Shown: positions 32,691 through 45,217, counted from the first letter of the stretch. The stretch is 64,000 nucleotides of DNA from Linum tenue (GCA_946122785.1 CAMGYJ010000009.1:31097633-31161632); one strand, 5' to 3'. Program-made: numbers and translations. The notes: generated from the letters alone by a model not told the origin.

Positions 32691-34406
32691 TCAGGGAGGT
32701 TCTTACTAATCTTGTTTCTGTCAACCAACAAGCATCGGTGAAGGGAAGACAAATTGCAGATGCGGGTCTAATTGCTTTCAAACTTGTTGACAGCCGGCGA
32801 AAAAGCAGAAAAACGGGGTTGATGTTTAAACTTGACATCGAGAAGGCGTTCGACAATATAAGTTGAGATTTTCTCCTCAAAGTTTTATCTAAATTGGGCT
32901 TCCCCTGCAAATGGCAAAATTGGATTCGTGGCATCATGTGCTCTCCCATGATCTCATTATTGATTAATGGTGAATCGAAAGGTTACTTCCAAGCTCGCAA
33001 AGGCCTTCGACAACGCGATCCTTTATCATCGGGTCTCTTTGTACTAGTAATGCATATATTATCTTACATGATAGCTAAGCTTAAAGAGGAGTAGAGAATC
33101 AGTGGCTTCTACATGGACGAAAGCAACTACATAAGAGAAGTTACCCATCTACTTTTCGCAGATGATTCTTTGATCCTCTGTGATGCTGACTATAATCAGG
33201 TACTGAATATCTTAGGTACTCTGGTGTGCTTCCAAGTTGTCACCAAACTGAAAATCAACTTGGAAAAGACGATTATGTTCATGGTTGGTGATGTGCCAAA
33301 ACTGGATTGCTTTGCTGCGATTTTTGGATGCAAATGGAGTCGGGAGCCTTCTAAATATCTCGGGTTTCCGTTGGGAGCCAAAATTAATGTTATTTCCACT
33401 TGGAGCACCATCTGTGATAACTACCAAAAGCGTCTTGATGGATGGAAGGGACGCTATTTGTCTCTAGGTGGAAGGCTGACCTTGAACAAAGCAGTATTTT
33501 CAAATCATCCTGTCTACTACTTCTACTTGTTTTATATATCCAGTTTCAACAAAGCAATGTTAAGTAAGTGGCTGTGGAGTTATGCAAGTGAAAAAGGGAG
33601 TTGGTGGAGATCTCTCATTGAAATAAAGTATCAGAATACTTCTTCGTCCTGGCATATTGGTAAAAGCAACAATGGGTTTCCAGGTTCATTTTGGACCAAT
33701 ATTACAAAGGAATACGATGACTTGGAAACTTGCTAACATCGACCCCGGTAATGGAGCATGGATCTCCTTTTGGCATGATACTTGGTTCCCTGAAGTTACT
33801 CTCGCTGACTCCGTCCCCCGTGTCACTGCCACCTCACCGAATCGAGAAGCCTGGATCTATGACCATTTTATTCGATCTTGTGAGAATGTGAGTTGGAACT
33901 TTCCTTTGAATTACAATCTGAGAAGGGGGGGGGGGCCAGAAAGGGAGCGGGTTTCTCTCTTGAATTTACTTAACTCTGCTGGTGTTTCAAGGGTGACCAT
34001 TGGACCTCCTAGGCTCGTCTGGTCACCACAATCAGATTCCTTGTTTTCTGTCCGATCAATGTACAGGTACCTCGTCAAAGAACACTTTGAAGGAGTGCTG
34101 AACTTCCATGCTTCTTCTGTTTGGTGGAAATCAATCCCCATCAAAATCTGCACATTCATTTTGCTTCTATCCCACAAAAAGATACTTACTCTCGACAACC
34201 TCAAGAAGAAAGGGTGGCTGATCGCAAACCGATGTGAACTGTGTCAGAGCGAGGAAGAAACTGTGGACCATTTGTTTGTTGATTGTAGGTTTACTTGTGA
34301 AATTTGGAGCAGGTTGTGGAGAGTTTGCAATAGTCTAAATCCATCATCAGGAGATACTTTGTCCATGATATGCAGGTGGAAGAATGATGATCCAAGTGAC
34401 ATAAAT
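32691..34406 (+). pseudogene. LINE I ORF2, reverse transcriptase core and zinc-binding region
   Basis: The coding resumes directly after D. RT motifs are visible in order: FKLDIEKAFD (first catalytic Asp), GLRQRDPLSSGLF (normally RQGDPLS) and LLFADDSLIL (FADD catalytic pair intact, about 33150). After a shift near 33660 the frame at 33657-34406 carries the region after the polymerase and a zinc-binding tail (CELCQSEEETVDHLFVDC). Stops at about 32864, 33092 and 33734 and an 11-base G run at 33925-33935 break the protein. Confidence 0.85.
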
Positions 34407-35048
34407 TATATGATCCAAATTGGATCAATCTACAAGTCAGAATTGCTTAATAGAGAAGGCAATCCAAAAGCATTGAACAACACTAATTTTTGGTTAAGTC
34501 TTTTAATCATTTCAGGTGGCCAACTTTGGACGTGTGCAACTCGTGATTGGCTTGGTGCAAATTTGACTTCAAAGACTTGCTGAAACTGTCTTTCAAATTC
34601 AACAATCCGTTTCCTTTGCGGATTATGATTCTTTTTATCTTTTCCTGTTTGCATTTAATTTCTTAGTTTGATTCTGTTTAGGACTTTCGTAATGAGTTTT
34701 TAGCTAGCCTAGGTCTATTTAAAGACGTTCCATTGCATTGTAATAGGTAGAATCGATTAGTTAAATAAAACTTGAGTTTTGGTTCATTGAGCTTTGGCTT
34801 CGTGGATTGTTGAGTTGCTTGGTGGATTTTGAGCAGCGTGAAAGTTTGTATCGATCAATCGACACCTTGATCGTGGCCAAGCATTGTTCTATCTATTTCT
34901 ACCCTTTCCCCGTTGTGTGGAATTGCACGAGATCGACCATCCATAACCATCAAATTCAACCCCTGTTTGCTTGAGGTTGAGAATTGAGTTGAGCTCAATT
35001 CAGTTGCTGCGTGACTCTGAAAACAAAGACCTATCTAGGGCCTTATCA
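34407..35048. mobile_element. Unidentified 642-bp insertion in LINE I
   Basis: The sequence between ATAAAT (34401-34406) and ATAAAT (35049-35054) is foreign: joining the two sides restores the LINE frame (SDINGWIIHFAF). It contains a TATTTAAAG box (34718) and TTAAATAAAAC (34761), spaced as in the R region of an LTR, but its ends are not TG...CA. I cannot name the family. Confidence 0.6.
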
Positions 35049-35228
35049 ATAAATGGCTGGATCATTCACTTTGCCTTCCATTCTATATGCTGACAGGTGT
35101 GGTTAGAAAGGAACCAACGCATTTTCCATGATATCAGTCATGATCCGGCTGTCATCCTCAGGAAAACGACAAGATCCATGATTGATTGGGCAATCTCGCA
35201 TGAGAGATTGGGAGAGAGCAAAGTTTAA
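35049..35228 (+). pseudogene. LINE I ORF2, C-terminal end
   Basis: The frame reads GWIIHFAFHSIC, then a stop (35088-35090), then VWLERNQRIFHDIS, the common end of plant LINE ORF2 proteins that lack RNase H. It stops at 35226-35228. Confidence 0.8.
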
Positions 35229-36104
35229 AGCGGCTTAATGTCATTTTACCCACATTGTGATGGCTTCCTTTGGGAGAAATACCATGGTTTAGTGCGGTTC
35301 GGTTCGGTTCAACTCCACTCTACTTGCGTCTTTGCTAGACTTGAAGACAATTTATGCATCTTTCGAGGGAAGCGGCTGAGTGCAGGTGTGATTGCTCAAA
35401 AGGTTGTTTGAAGTGCGGTGGAATGGATCTTGTGCTTTGGAAAGTGGCCAAGGTTCAAGTCCTATAGTGATTGGGGGAGAATTGGCAAAACATGTGATCG
35501 CTGAAGGTGGTCTTTCCTGGCTTGTTGGGTCATGGGTGATTGTGGCGGTTGCTGGATGATAGTGTGTGGATTGTTTGCTCATTTTGGGACGGGTACTGCT
35601 GTTATGGATTCTTGTGAAGTTTGATCGGTCTGCTGCTGTTGTTGTTGTTCTTGGAGTTGCTGTTGTTGGCCATTTTGTACGTGTTTGCTAGCTTCACTAG
35701 TGACTTGGCGGTGGGATTTTTGAGCTGCAGCTCTAGCTGGCTGAGTGATGGAGGACTTTGAGCTGCTGTTTCAGTCGTACGGGTGGCAGAGCTGGTGGAT
35801 TGCATTGCTAGTCTCTCTGCTCATGGATTTCTTAATGGCTGGTTGTAGCGATGGTGGTGTGGTTCTCAGCTTGTTGGGTTGTTTAAAGATGGTGGTCTGG
35901 TCCACCTAGCTTTTTGCCGATGCTTTCGGCTTGCTGGGCTCTCGCCCTTGCTTTGTTCTTGTCGTCCTTGTGTTTTTTGTTGTTGTAGTTCAGTGCTTCT
36001 AAACCGGGTTTCTTTGTTTGTTTGCACTGGTTCTGGACTTTATTCTTCTTTGGACATTTGGCTTTCCTTTTCTAATAAAATTTTCATCACCATTATCAAA
36101 AAAA
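35229..36104 (+). other. LINE I 3' untranslated region and poly(A) tail
   Basis: A GT-rich non-coding stretch (TGCTGTTGTTGTTGTTC repeats near 35631) ends in TCTAATAAAATTTTCATC and a short A run (36098-36104). Confidence 0.7.
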
Positions 36105-36563
36105 TTAAACTGTGACACCTTGGTCCAAATGGAACAAATTAAGTTATGCTCAAGAATAACGGAAAATTTCCCACTGTACACATGTTTTTAAAAAAAATTC
36201 TCAAAATACACACGTTATGAAAATATTTCCCAATCTACGCATGTTTAGGCCTTCACCGCGTCAGACCAAGGCGGTGATTGGATCACCGCGTTAAAGAAGA
36301 GCGGTGATTGCATCACCGCGTTAGAGAAAAACGGTGATTGCATCACCGGTGCATCACCGCTCTAGAGAAAGGCGGTGAATGCCTGACCTGCGTCAAATCT
36401 TTAAAAAACATAACTTTGTGCTCGGTTATCCGATTGTGGTGAAATTTTTTTTGCTTCCGCATAATTTTTCGAGATCTTGCAAGCCGCAAACCGCCGAAGG
36501 GCAGTGAGATTTTTTCCCAAGAATAACAATAAACTAGCCTTTTTCTCCCTGGATTCCTATTTA
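36105..36563. repeat. Hairpin repeat cluster
   Basis: Between 36250 and 36385, four copies of a GCGGTGAT-TG-ATCACCGC type inverted repeat lie about 35 bp apart, joined by GTTAAAGAAGA/GTTAGAGAAAA spacers. The remainder holds no gene that I can see. Possibly the edge of a larger unrecognised repeat. Confidence 0.5.
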
Positions 36564-37330
36564 ACGCCCTAAATTTTTAAATTTATCGCCCTAGATTATA
36601 CTACACTAACTATTTTGCCCCTAATAAAAATAACTCTCAACCGGCCAACCTCTTCTCCTTCTTTCCCTTCTCCTGCCGTTCTTTCTTCCCAGCAATCACC
36701 TCTGCCCTTTCTAATTCACATGCTTAAATATAATAATTACTAATACTAATAATACATTCATACGAATCATAAAACTAACTTTAAATTCTAAATGAACATG
36801 TCCATTTATAATCACAAGAAACCGTCACCGGAGGCAGGGACGGATATCCAACCCGCCTACTCTCCGGCCGCGAGATTGATTTCCTTCCCGCTCCCCCCGG
36901 CCGGCAACAAACGTGAAACCTGCCAATTTCAGCGGCAGCGGGACGAGTTGAAAACCCGCCGTCGGTAGGCTTAGGACAGGTCGAAAACCCGTCTCAAACA
37001 CGCCGGCGACGGCTTTTCAGCCAGTTCTGTTTCCGTCCTTGAAATAAAAAATTACATCAATCTGCGGCTACCTCCACCAACGGGGACTACGAGAGAGGAC
37101 ACAGCTTCTCATTCCTCCTAGGCTCGGCGGCAGGGTGGCAACTGGGCGCACTGAAGGAGGTGAGGCTTGGACTGAATTGGATCGTTTACAAGGGTCCGAT
37201 CGTTTTTGGGTTTGCGGGCGGCAGGCTGTATTTCCAGGAAGGGGGTGAAGACAGGGGTAGGGCGGAGGAATTGAGGGCAAAATCGTCTGCTGGTGTAAAT
37301 ATAGGGCGATAAATTTAAAAATTTAGGGCG
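36564..37330. mobile_element. Non-autonomous DNA element with perfect 30-bp inverted repeats
   Basis: 36564-36593 is the exact reverse complement of 37301-37330, and partial pairing continues about 30 bp inward (ATTTTGCCC near 36622 against GGGCAAAAT near 37276). The interior is much more GC-rich than its surroundings. No transposase is seen, and I found no target duplication. The long inverted repeats suggest a Mutator-like element, but this is not established. Confidence 0.55.
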
Positions 37331-37524
37331 TCAATTATTAACTCCCTCTTCTCCACCCCAATTCAGATGCGGAAAAAACTAAAAAGTTGGCGTCGCCATC
37401 AAAGTATGTCAGTTTCATTAACGTAACTGAAAAATGGAGGCCTGCAAATGTAAAGTGAACCAAACAATATATAAGAGTAAGAGGGTAGCTACAATAGTAT
37501 TTTCAGTGGAAAAAAATCATGCTA

Positions 37525-37690
37525 TCATTCCAAGATATCAGTATAGACAATATTGTGCATTGCCTTTGCGCCATCAACCGTATCATGACAGCTAAGAATC
37601 TTAATTCCTTGTTTTGTTGTAACTCTTGCTAAATCGACGTAGAGCTGTCCAAGATCCGTTGTCAGAAACTGTGGAAGAAGAAGTTGCAAA
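37525..37690 (-). pseudogene. Helitron PIF1-type helicase, C-terminal scrap
   Basis: The minus-strand frame reads GQLYVDLARVTTKQGIKIL and ends AMHNIVYTDIL. This matches the end of PIF1-family helicases of plant Helitrons (GQLYVALSRVT...NVVYKEV). The invariant SRV reads ARV. Only about 50 residues remain. Confidence 0.6.
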
Positions 37691-37839
37691 ATGGAAGGGC
37701 AAACAAAGTAGCAAAAGTAACAAATATCACGGTAGCGGTAGAGATCACTTGGTAATGCATTCACTCTGCGTCGTTGGCACAATGAAATAGTCTGTAGATC
37801 AACATTCAAGATATACCAACCCAAAACGAAAAACATTAG

Positions 37840-38855
37840 TGGATGAAATGGGCTTGCTGTAAATAGCTAGGATTTCGAGACTGGGTGGGCCGAAAATAGT
37901 TAAATGTAAATATAAATAAAATTATTATTTTTAAAGTATACAACGTTCTTTGAGATCATTGAAATCTTTCAAAATAGTATCTAAACTAAAAAATTTAGTT
38001 ATCTTTATTTCAATACAATAACTAAATCATTAACAAGAAACTCATCATTTATTTTGTTTCTCAATCTAGTCTTCACTATCTTTATACCTGAAAACATGCA
38101 CGATCACATGTAGCTTTGAAATTTTGGAAGAGTTAGAAGAAGACAAGTCAACCTATCAACAAAATAAAATTTCTTTGACAATCATAATTCTGTTGATTCC
38201 GACATAGATAAAAAAAATAGATAGAGCTAAAAATCCAAAATTAACTAAATAGAGGTTGATTTTTTCATTTGTAGTTGGATTAAACTAACAAAAAGAATGA
38301 AAAGGAGTGGGTTTCCGTTTGCTTTTGTCTAGGACCTTGTGGAGGAGAATTAAGATAATAAAGTCCAAAAAGTAGTTGAAGCAAAAATGCGGTTGTTGTG
38401 GATGGAACTTGTATGCTTTAAGCTAAGCATGTAGCTTAGTCACCAATAGACTACATGACTATTACATGATACAATGTATTGGTCGAGCACTACTTATCCA
38501 AATTTTATCTAAATATCCTTACGGTACTAGGGGCCGAGACTATTCCCGGGTGGGTCGGGGCCCACCCTACTCTCTAAGTAGCTCCGCCTCTGGCTGTAAT
38601 CCTAAAACTTCTAAATTCACAATCAAAGATGTTAGGTTGGCTGGTTGGGCTCACCCTACTCTCTAAGTAGCTTCGCCCCTGGCTGTAATCCTAAAACTTC
38701 CAAATTCACAATCAAAGAGGTTAGGTTGGCTGGTTGGTTGGCTGGAATTCCTTCTTGGCATACTGACCTAACAAATTAAGTCGACAGTAACCCCATTTTT
38801 GGACCCAAGTTTGCATAATGCACCAACCACTTGCATATAATATAAATTTAATATA
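37840..38855. other. AT-rich stretch with one tandem duplication
   Basis: No gene seen. CACCCTACTCTCTAAGTAGC begins at 38563 and again at 38652: an 89-bp tandem pair with few changes, ending in short GGTTGGCT repeats. Confidence 0.5.
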
Positions 38856-39930
38856 TAAAAGCCTAGCATTATAGTTACTATTCATTAGTGGCTCTCAAAC
38901 TCCTCCAAGTGCAAATGTAAAAGTTTCAAATTCCTCATGTACCCCACTCTCTCATTTTGTAACCTATGTCTTCATTTATTGTCTGTCAGGTCCACATCTA
39001 TTGTCCATTAGGTTTCTCATAGTAGTTATGATCTACTTAAGTTTTCATATCCTTATGTTTTCGTCTATGATCTTCTGCCCAAATCATCGACTTTGCCCAC
39101 CAATTCGAAACACTATAGACAAAATCAATGAATAATAGATTCCACAGCCGATACCGAAGATCCATAACATATTTATTATTCACAATTTCCGCCTTCGCCC
39201 ACTAATTCACAACCCTTCTCCAAACATTGTTGGTGAAATCCTTTTAATTAATATATAAACGCCAAGGTTTGGTGTTACTATTCATTAGTGACTCTCACAC
39301 TCCTTCTTGCAAGTGGACAAGTTTCAATTTCTATCTTTTACCCCACTCTCTCATTTTGTAACCTATGTGTTCATCTATTGTCCGTCAGGTCTACATCTAT
39401 TGCCCATTAGGTTTCTCATAGCAAGGAGGAGTGTGAGAACCACTAATGAATAGTAACACCTTGTTGGTGAAATCCTTTTAATTAATATATTAATTAATAT
39501 ATAAAAGCCAAGGTTTGGTGTTACTATATATTAGTGGCTCTCACACTCCTCCTTACTATGAGAAACCTAATGGGCAATAGATGTAGACCTGACGGACATT
39601 AATTAATTTATAAAAGCCAAGGTTTGGTGTTACTATTCATTAGTGGCTCTCACACTCCTCCTTGCAAGTGGGCAAGTTTCAATTTCTATCTTTTACCCCA
39701 CCCTATCATTTTTTAACCTATGTATTCATCTATAGGTTTGGTGTTACTATTCATTAGTGGCTCTCACACTCCTCCTTGCAAGTGGGCAAGTTTCAATTTC
39801 TATCTTTTACCCCACCCTATCATTTTTTAACCTATGTATTCATCTATTGTCCGTCAGGTCTACATTTATTGCCCATTAGGTTTCTCATAGCAAGGAGGAG
39901 TGTGAGAGCCACTAATGAATAGAGAGATGT
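38856..39930. repeat. Cluster of related MITEs
   Basis: At least five full or partial copies share GGTGTTACTATTCATTAGTG at one end and its reverse complement at the other. The clearest full unit is about 39265-39470. 39499-39600 is a rearranged copy with an inverted half. 39622-39736 and 39737-39920 are a tandem pair. Copies are preceded by TTAATTAATATATAAAAGCC. There is no coding capacity. Confidence 0.7.
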
Positions 39931-41964
39931 CTACATCTATTGCCCATTCGCAGCAACCATCCTGATGACAACCTGCCACTAGCTCAATGAGAAACAGATT
40001 TGTTTAATTGATAATAATAATAATAATATTGTTGTATGTATTTGTGTAATTCTTCTCAAATTTATTTATTATTAAGTTTTCGTTTAAAAATAATTAGAAA
40101 ATTTACTTGATAAGATACAATAAAATATTTTTTTGTTTCAACAAATACGAAATAGGTCTATCTCTGTTTCTATTTTTATATTATGTTTAGTTGAAAAAGA
40201 TGATTAATTATGTGTACTGTGTTTTTTAATTTTTTATCAAAATATAACTTATTATTAAGTTTTAGTAAAAATAAGTTGAAAATTACTTGTTTGGATTTAA
40301 TCAGATATTTTTTAGTTTAAACAATGCGGTATATGTCGCACTTTTGTCATCTTTTTCATTTGTTTAATTGACAAGAGGATAATAATATATGCGTGTTATT
40401 GTTAAAATTTTTTATCAAATTTTAATTTATTATAAAGTTTTAGTAAAGTGAATAGAAAATAAACTCAGTAAGACTTAGAGCATTTTTAGCAATGCCACAA
40501 TACTGCAATTTCAAGAATGGTCCCTACTGCTACTTCAACAACTTTAACAATTATATCCCTCTTTATTTTTACATACTATTTACATCTATGCCATCTACAT
40601 GCATTTGCAACGGTAAGTTCTAATTATTTTTCAAAACAGCTCAATATTAATTAATGAGTGTGTTCTATTAAATTGAATTTGGTTATCTTAATTCTTAACG
40701 CATTTAGTGTGTATTTCACCTTATTGTTTTTTGTCGTTATGATGTTTGAAATATATATGAACTCTACTTAAAATTTTATTTTAATATTGTTTTATTTACA
40801 TATAATATTAAAATATTATGGGAACTAAAAATTATTTTATTTTCGCTCACATTTTGGCTATCCAAATATATTGAGGAGCTATAAATTGGAGGGTTTGAGT
40901 GAAAAAAAAGGTGAAAAATCATTTACACATTTTTAGCTTCCAAGGTTGAAGCTAGTCTAAGGTTTATATATTTTTATTTACCTAAATGTGAGATATGTTG
41001 CTTTCAAAACATTAGTATATTGTTATTTACATCGATATAAAATGTAACAAAAAAAGGGATAGCTTCATAAATTGACCATTAACTAAATTTTTCATTTGTA
41101 AGAAAATTGTCCATTTTGACAATTTGTAAATTATCCAGGTGATTATGTGACAAGAAGTTACTTTTGAATTGTCATAATATTTAGTATATATATTATTATT
41201 ATACTAATAATATTGTGATTTACCAATGATATTATAATGTTGTTTATCTTACTCATAGTTGCAACTATTTGTCTCTAAGTTCATTAGTGGATAGTTTATT
41301 TCGATATCCGACACAAAAAATCAAAGATATTTTAAATAACCTAAGAGAACACAAAAGACACCATATATACTACAAAATGGTCCCGCGACAAGGATAGTTT
41401 CTATCTCGTCGGGTCGACGACTGAATGTTCTCCATGTACAAAACGCAAACAAGGTTCCTTTTGCAGTGATGGAGAACACTAAAATTGACAAGTGTCACAT
41501 CTACAACTACAAACTAACACAAACAACATTCAACAATTGTAACAACAATCTACTAGCAATTTTAAAGTCACGGTAAGATCTATGGTCACTGTGATATATT
41601 CTTAAAAAATATTAAAATAAATATATATGGTCGACGAGTGAATGTTGTTCATGTACAAGTTGCAAACATGATTTCTTTGCAGTGCTGGAGATGGAGAGCA
41701 TTAAAATTGCAACTGTCACAGTTGCAACTACCACTAACAAGCATTCAATAGTTGTAGTAACCACCTAAAACCTATCAGCATCTTTACAATAAAATATATT
41801 CTGATTCATAAAATATTTTTCAACGGTCATATTTTCTCAATCTCTATAAATAAACTTATCTTTGCACATATCTATTTTATCAACAAACTCTCTCTATTTA
41901 TCAATAATGCATATCACTGTCTCTCCCTTTCATTCCACATCTCTATTCAGCAATAAACCCTCTC
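39931..41964. other. AT-rich intergenic stretch with a diverged tandem duplication
   Basis: No gene seen. GGTCGACGA-GTGAATGTT-type sequence at 41412-41600 recurs at 41629-41800 with a period of about 217 bp and many substitutions. Confidence 0.45.
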
Positions 41965-44860
41965 TTTTTTTATGGAAACCTGTAATCTTATTGATCAGTT
42001 GGTGACAGTTACATCATCAAGGTTTAACTGATCAATCAAAAAATCGGGTGTGCTATCAAGCCAAACAAGTCTTTCATCCCGGTGGATATAGGTCCGAGCC
42101 ATCAAGTGGGCGGGCCCGTTTGCTTCCGGCCGGATATGTCGCTAACTATGTTGTTCTGCAACCTCCAAACTTCTCCTGATAATCCTGCAAATCACCCAGG
42201 TCTCTGTTAGATCTCCCGTTGGATCATTGAGTTTATTAATCACCATCATGCTATCACTTTCCAAGATCAGTTTCGGTGCATGGAGAAGTGGCGCCGGCTG
42301 AGCACCCATCTCGGCAACAATTGCTTCGGCCTGATCCACACTACCTCCCCCACTAATCCGTTTTGCAGCTGCCATTAGTACCTTCCCATCACTGTCCCTG
42401 GTTATTGCCCCCGGCCCAATTTCGCCGCCGGGAAAAATAGCTGCATCAGAATTAATTGAGATCCACTCGGGTTCCGCCTTGCTCCACTTCATTCGTGACG
42501 AGGCGTGTTCCGCCATTTCGTCTTTAGTCAGGTGTGACTTGTAGTCAGTGAGAAAAAAGCCCGTTCTTGTAACTATGCCATCTTCTAGTAGTTTCGGGCC
42601 ATTCAAAAAATGGGCATTCCTCTCCTTCCACAAAAACCACAGCAGTACAGCCCAACCTTCCACCGTAGCTTCATCCTTCTCCTTTATGACATCAGTTACC
42701 TACTGTAGGTAGCTCCCCCACCCCATAAACTCAAATTAGACTGAGAGCGCTGAGGTTCTCCAAATGAGGCTTGTCCAAGCACACTCATAAAATAAGTGGG
42801 TTTGGATCTCTTATAGATTGCAAAATACACATCTATCACCCCACTTGCTGCTACAGGGTTCAACGTGGTCTCCCGTTGGGGAGGGGGCATCTCTCGCGAA
42901 TCGCCAAAGGAATTGCCGAATTTTAGGGGCAACCTGTAGTTTCCACACCTTCTTCCACACATCAGACTCCCCAACTTTCATCAATCCATTCGCTTCACTA
43001 AACTAGTGGAACCAAGCACGGTACCCATCTTTCACCGAATACTTACCCGTAAGTCGTAACACTATCACTCCAAATCAGCTCGTCCCTTTCACCATTTCCA
43101 CGGAGTTGTTTGCACCTCATCAATCGGGAAGCACCTCTGTAACAGGTCATTATCCCAGGTCTCACTCTCCGCCTCAACCAAGCCCCGCACTACCGCGTCT
43201 ACAGGAAGACCCTTCGGTGGGGATGGGACGAATTGGTGAGGCAGGCTCAGGACCCATCTGTCCCCCCAAATCCAAACTGACTGGCCATTTCCTATTCGCC
43301 ATCTCAGTCCAGAACATAGAAAGTCCTGGGCGGATAGAATGCTTCTCCAAATATAACTAGGTCGGTATCCCAAGTGCGCCTCCAATATTGAAGAGTTTCG
43401 ATGATACTTTGCCTTTATGATTTTAGTTGCTAGAGACTCCGGGTGTTAATAAAGGTTCCAAAGCTGTTTCTCAAGCATAGCTGTATTGAACCCTCCCATA
43501 TCCCTGAGACCCATTCCGTCGTCTTCCTTTGGGCAAAGTAACTCTTCTTTGCTTAACCAGTGAGCCCTCCTTTCCGTCCCTCGCTGTCCCCACCAAAATT
43601 TTGTGTTTAATTTGTGTGCTTCTGTTAGTATCCCCTCCGGTATACGGAAAACCGACATCACATAAGTAAACTCTGCTTGAGCAATGGACTTAATCAGCAC
43701 TTCACGAGTCGTCATAGAGCGAGTGCGCTCCTTCCAGCCTTTCAATCTCTTTCTCAATCGGTCCAAAACTTCTGTGAACAACTCCTTTTTAGACCGTCCC
43801 GCAACAATAGCAAGACCGAGGTACTTGTGGTGTTTCTCCACCCTTTCCATTCCCAATATACCACTTACCATCAGCTTATTATGCATCCGCACACCATCAC
43901 TAAAGGAGACATATGAATTTTGGAAGCTGACCATCTGTCTTGATTCACGCTCATAGTCCTGTAGAATCTTCTTCTTCAGTTCGTGACTTTCCCGTTCTGT
44001 AGCTCTTGCAAAGAAGATACTAGAATATGCATAAAAAGGGTGGGAAACAACCGGGGGGCCCACGGGCCGCTTGATATCCATGTAATCGCTTCTCCGCCAC
44101 AGCCAGGTTTGTGTATGAAGATAATCCCTATGCACATAAAAGAAACAGATAGAACGAGAGAGGATCACCTTGCCTGAGGCCACGACTATGAACGAAAGTA
44201 TGTGTCTGGTGGTCATTCACCAATATTGAATAGGAGACAGAGCTTACACATCTCATGATTAAAGCTATCCACTGTGCCGAGAAACCCATCCTAGTCATCA
44301 CTCCCTCCAGAAAATGCCACTGGACGCGGTCATACGCCTTTGCCATGTCAATTTTAGCAACAAGAAATCCCACCTTTCTTTTAGATTTCCTCTTCATAGA
44401 ATGAAAACATTCGAAGGCTTCCATAATATAATCCGCAATAGAGAGCCCGGGAACAAACGTACTCTGCTCGGGCGATATGACCTTGTCCAGTATTGTCTTC
44501 ATGTGGTTTGCGAGCACCTTCGCGATCAAATTATATATGACATTACATATGCTAATCGGTCGGAAATCCTGGGAGATATGGGCTCTTTCACTTTCAGAAT
44601 TAGTGTGCTTAGAGTGTGATTAAGACCCTGCGGAAACTCCCCACCTACAACAATATCAAAGACTGGCTTCCAAACATCAGTACCAATGAAATGCCAGTAT
44701 TTCCGGAAAAAGAGGACTGAAAATCCGTCAGCTCCCGGAGCCTTGCGGGCACCCATTTGCTTAAGGGCTGCGATGACCTCTTCTTCGGTAACCAGCTTGG
44801 TTAAAGCATTATTCTCCTCCTCCGAAGCATTATTCGTGGTCCTTGTCTTGAGGGGAGGAT
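41965..44860 (-). pseudogene. LINE K: 5'-truncated L1-type ORF2 with RNase H
   Basis: Read on the minus strand from 44860: APGADGFSVLFFRKYW, then VAKIDMAKAYDRV (first catalytic Asp), GLRQGDPLSFYLF, then HPFYAYSSIFFARA where the catalytic YADD pair should be. It continues through YLGLAIVAGRSKKE, the zinc-binding region (42696-43060) and an RNase H domain at 42142-42663 with WISINSDAA and LILESDSMMVINKLN. At least three frame changes (near 44528, 44150 and 43446) separate the pieces. A T run at 41965-41971 is the poly(A) tail. Loss of YADD means it is dead as an enzyme. Confidence 0.85.
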
Positions 44861-45217
44861 TGTTATGGGCAATCCAAGTACCACATCGGAAATACAAGGG
44901 AAGGAACCCTTGTATATAAGTGTCCACCTATCCCAATTAGTACAAGGCTTTTTGGGGAAGGAAACCCAAAAGTAAAACCGTGCGGGCTTGCCCAAAGTGG
45001 ACAATATCGTACTAATTGAGCTCTCCGGTTATAACAAGTTTTGTCGAAATCGGCCAGCTCAATTACTACGATATTGTTCGTTTTGGGCCAAGCCCCCACG
45101 GTTTTACTTTTGGGTATCCTTGCCAAAAGGCCTCGTACTAATGAGATTGGTGGACACTAATCTACAAGGGTTCCTTCCCTTGTATTACCGATATGGCACT
45201 TGAATTGTTCCACAACA
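44861..45217. repeat. Large imperfect palindrome with snRNA-promoter-like box
   Basis: The left arm (44861-45012) and the right arm (about 45046-45217) are inverted copies around a roughly 35-bp centre. The ends are TGTTATGG and CCACAACA. The left arm has GTACCACATCG, one base from the plant snRNA upstream element RTCCCACATCG, then TATATAAG 24 bp later. I saw no flanking duplication. It could be a foldback element or fused LTR ends. Confidence 0.55.

Larger units (their letters stand above)
22640..36104 (+). mobile_element. LINE I: L1-type retroposon split by two insertions
   Basis: The LINE runs from a 5'-truncated endonuclease domain to an AATAAAATTTTC...AAAAAAA tail. It is interrupted by element D (24189-32690, including one duplicate) and by a 642-bp insertion (34407-35048). 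Removing both restores the expected domain order: endonuclease, reverse transcriptase, zinc-binding tail. ORF1 is absent. I found no convincing flanking duplication. Confidence 0.85.

Noticed and set aside
37068..37280. Small Pro/Ser-rich minus-strand ORF
   Set aside because: It lies in the GC-rich interior of an inverted-repeat element, has no recognisable domain and has no supporting start context.
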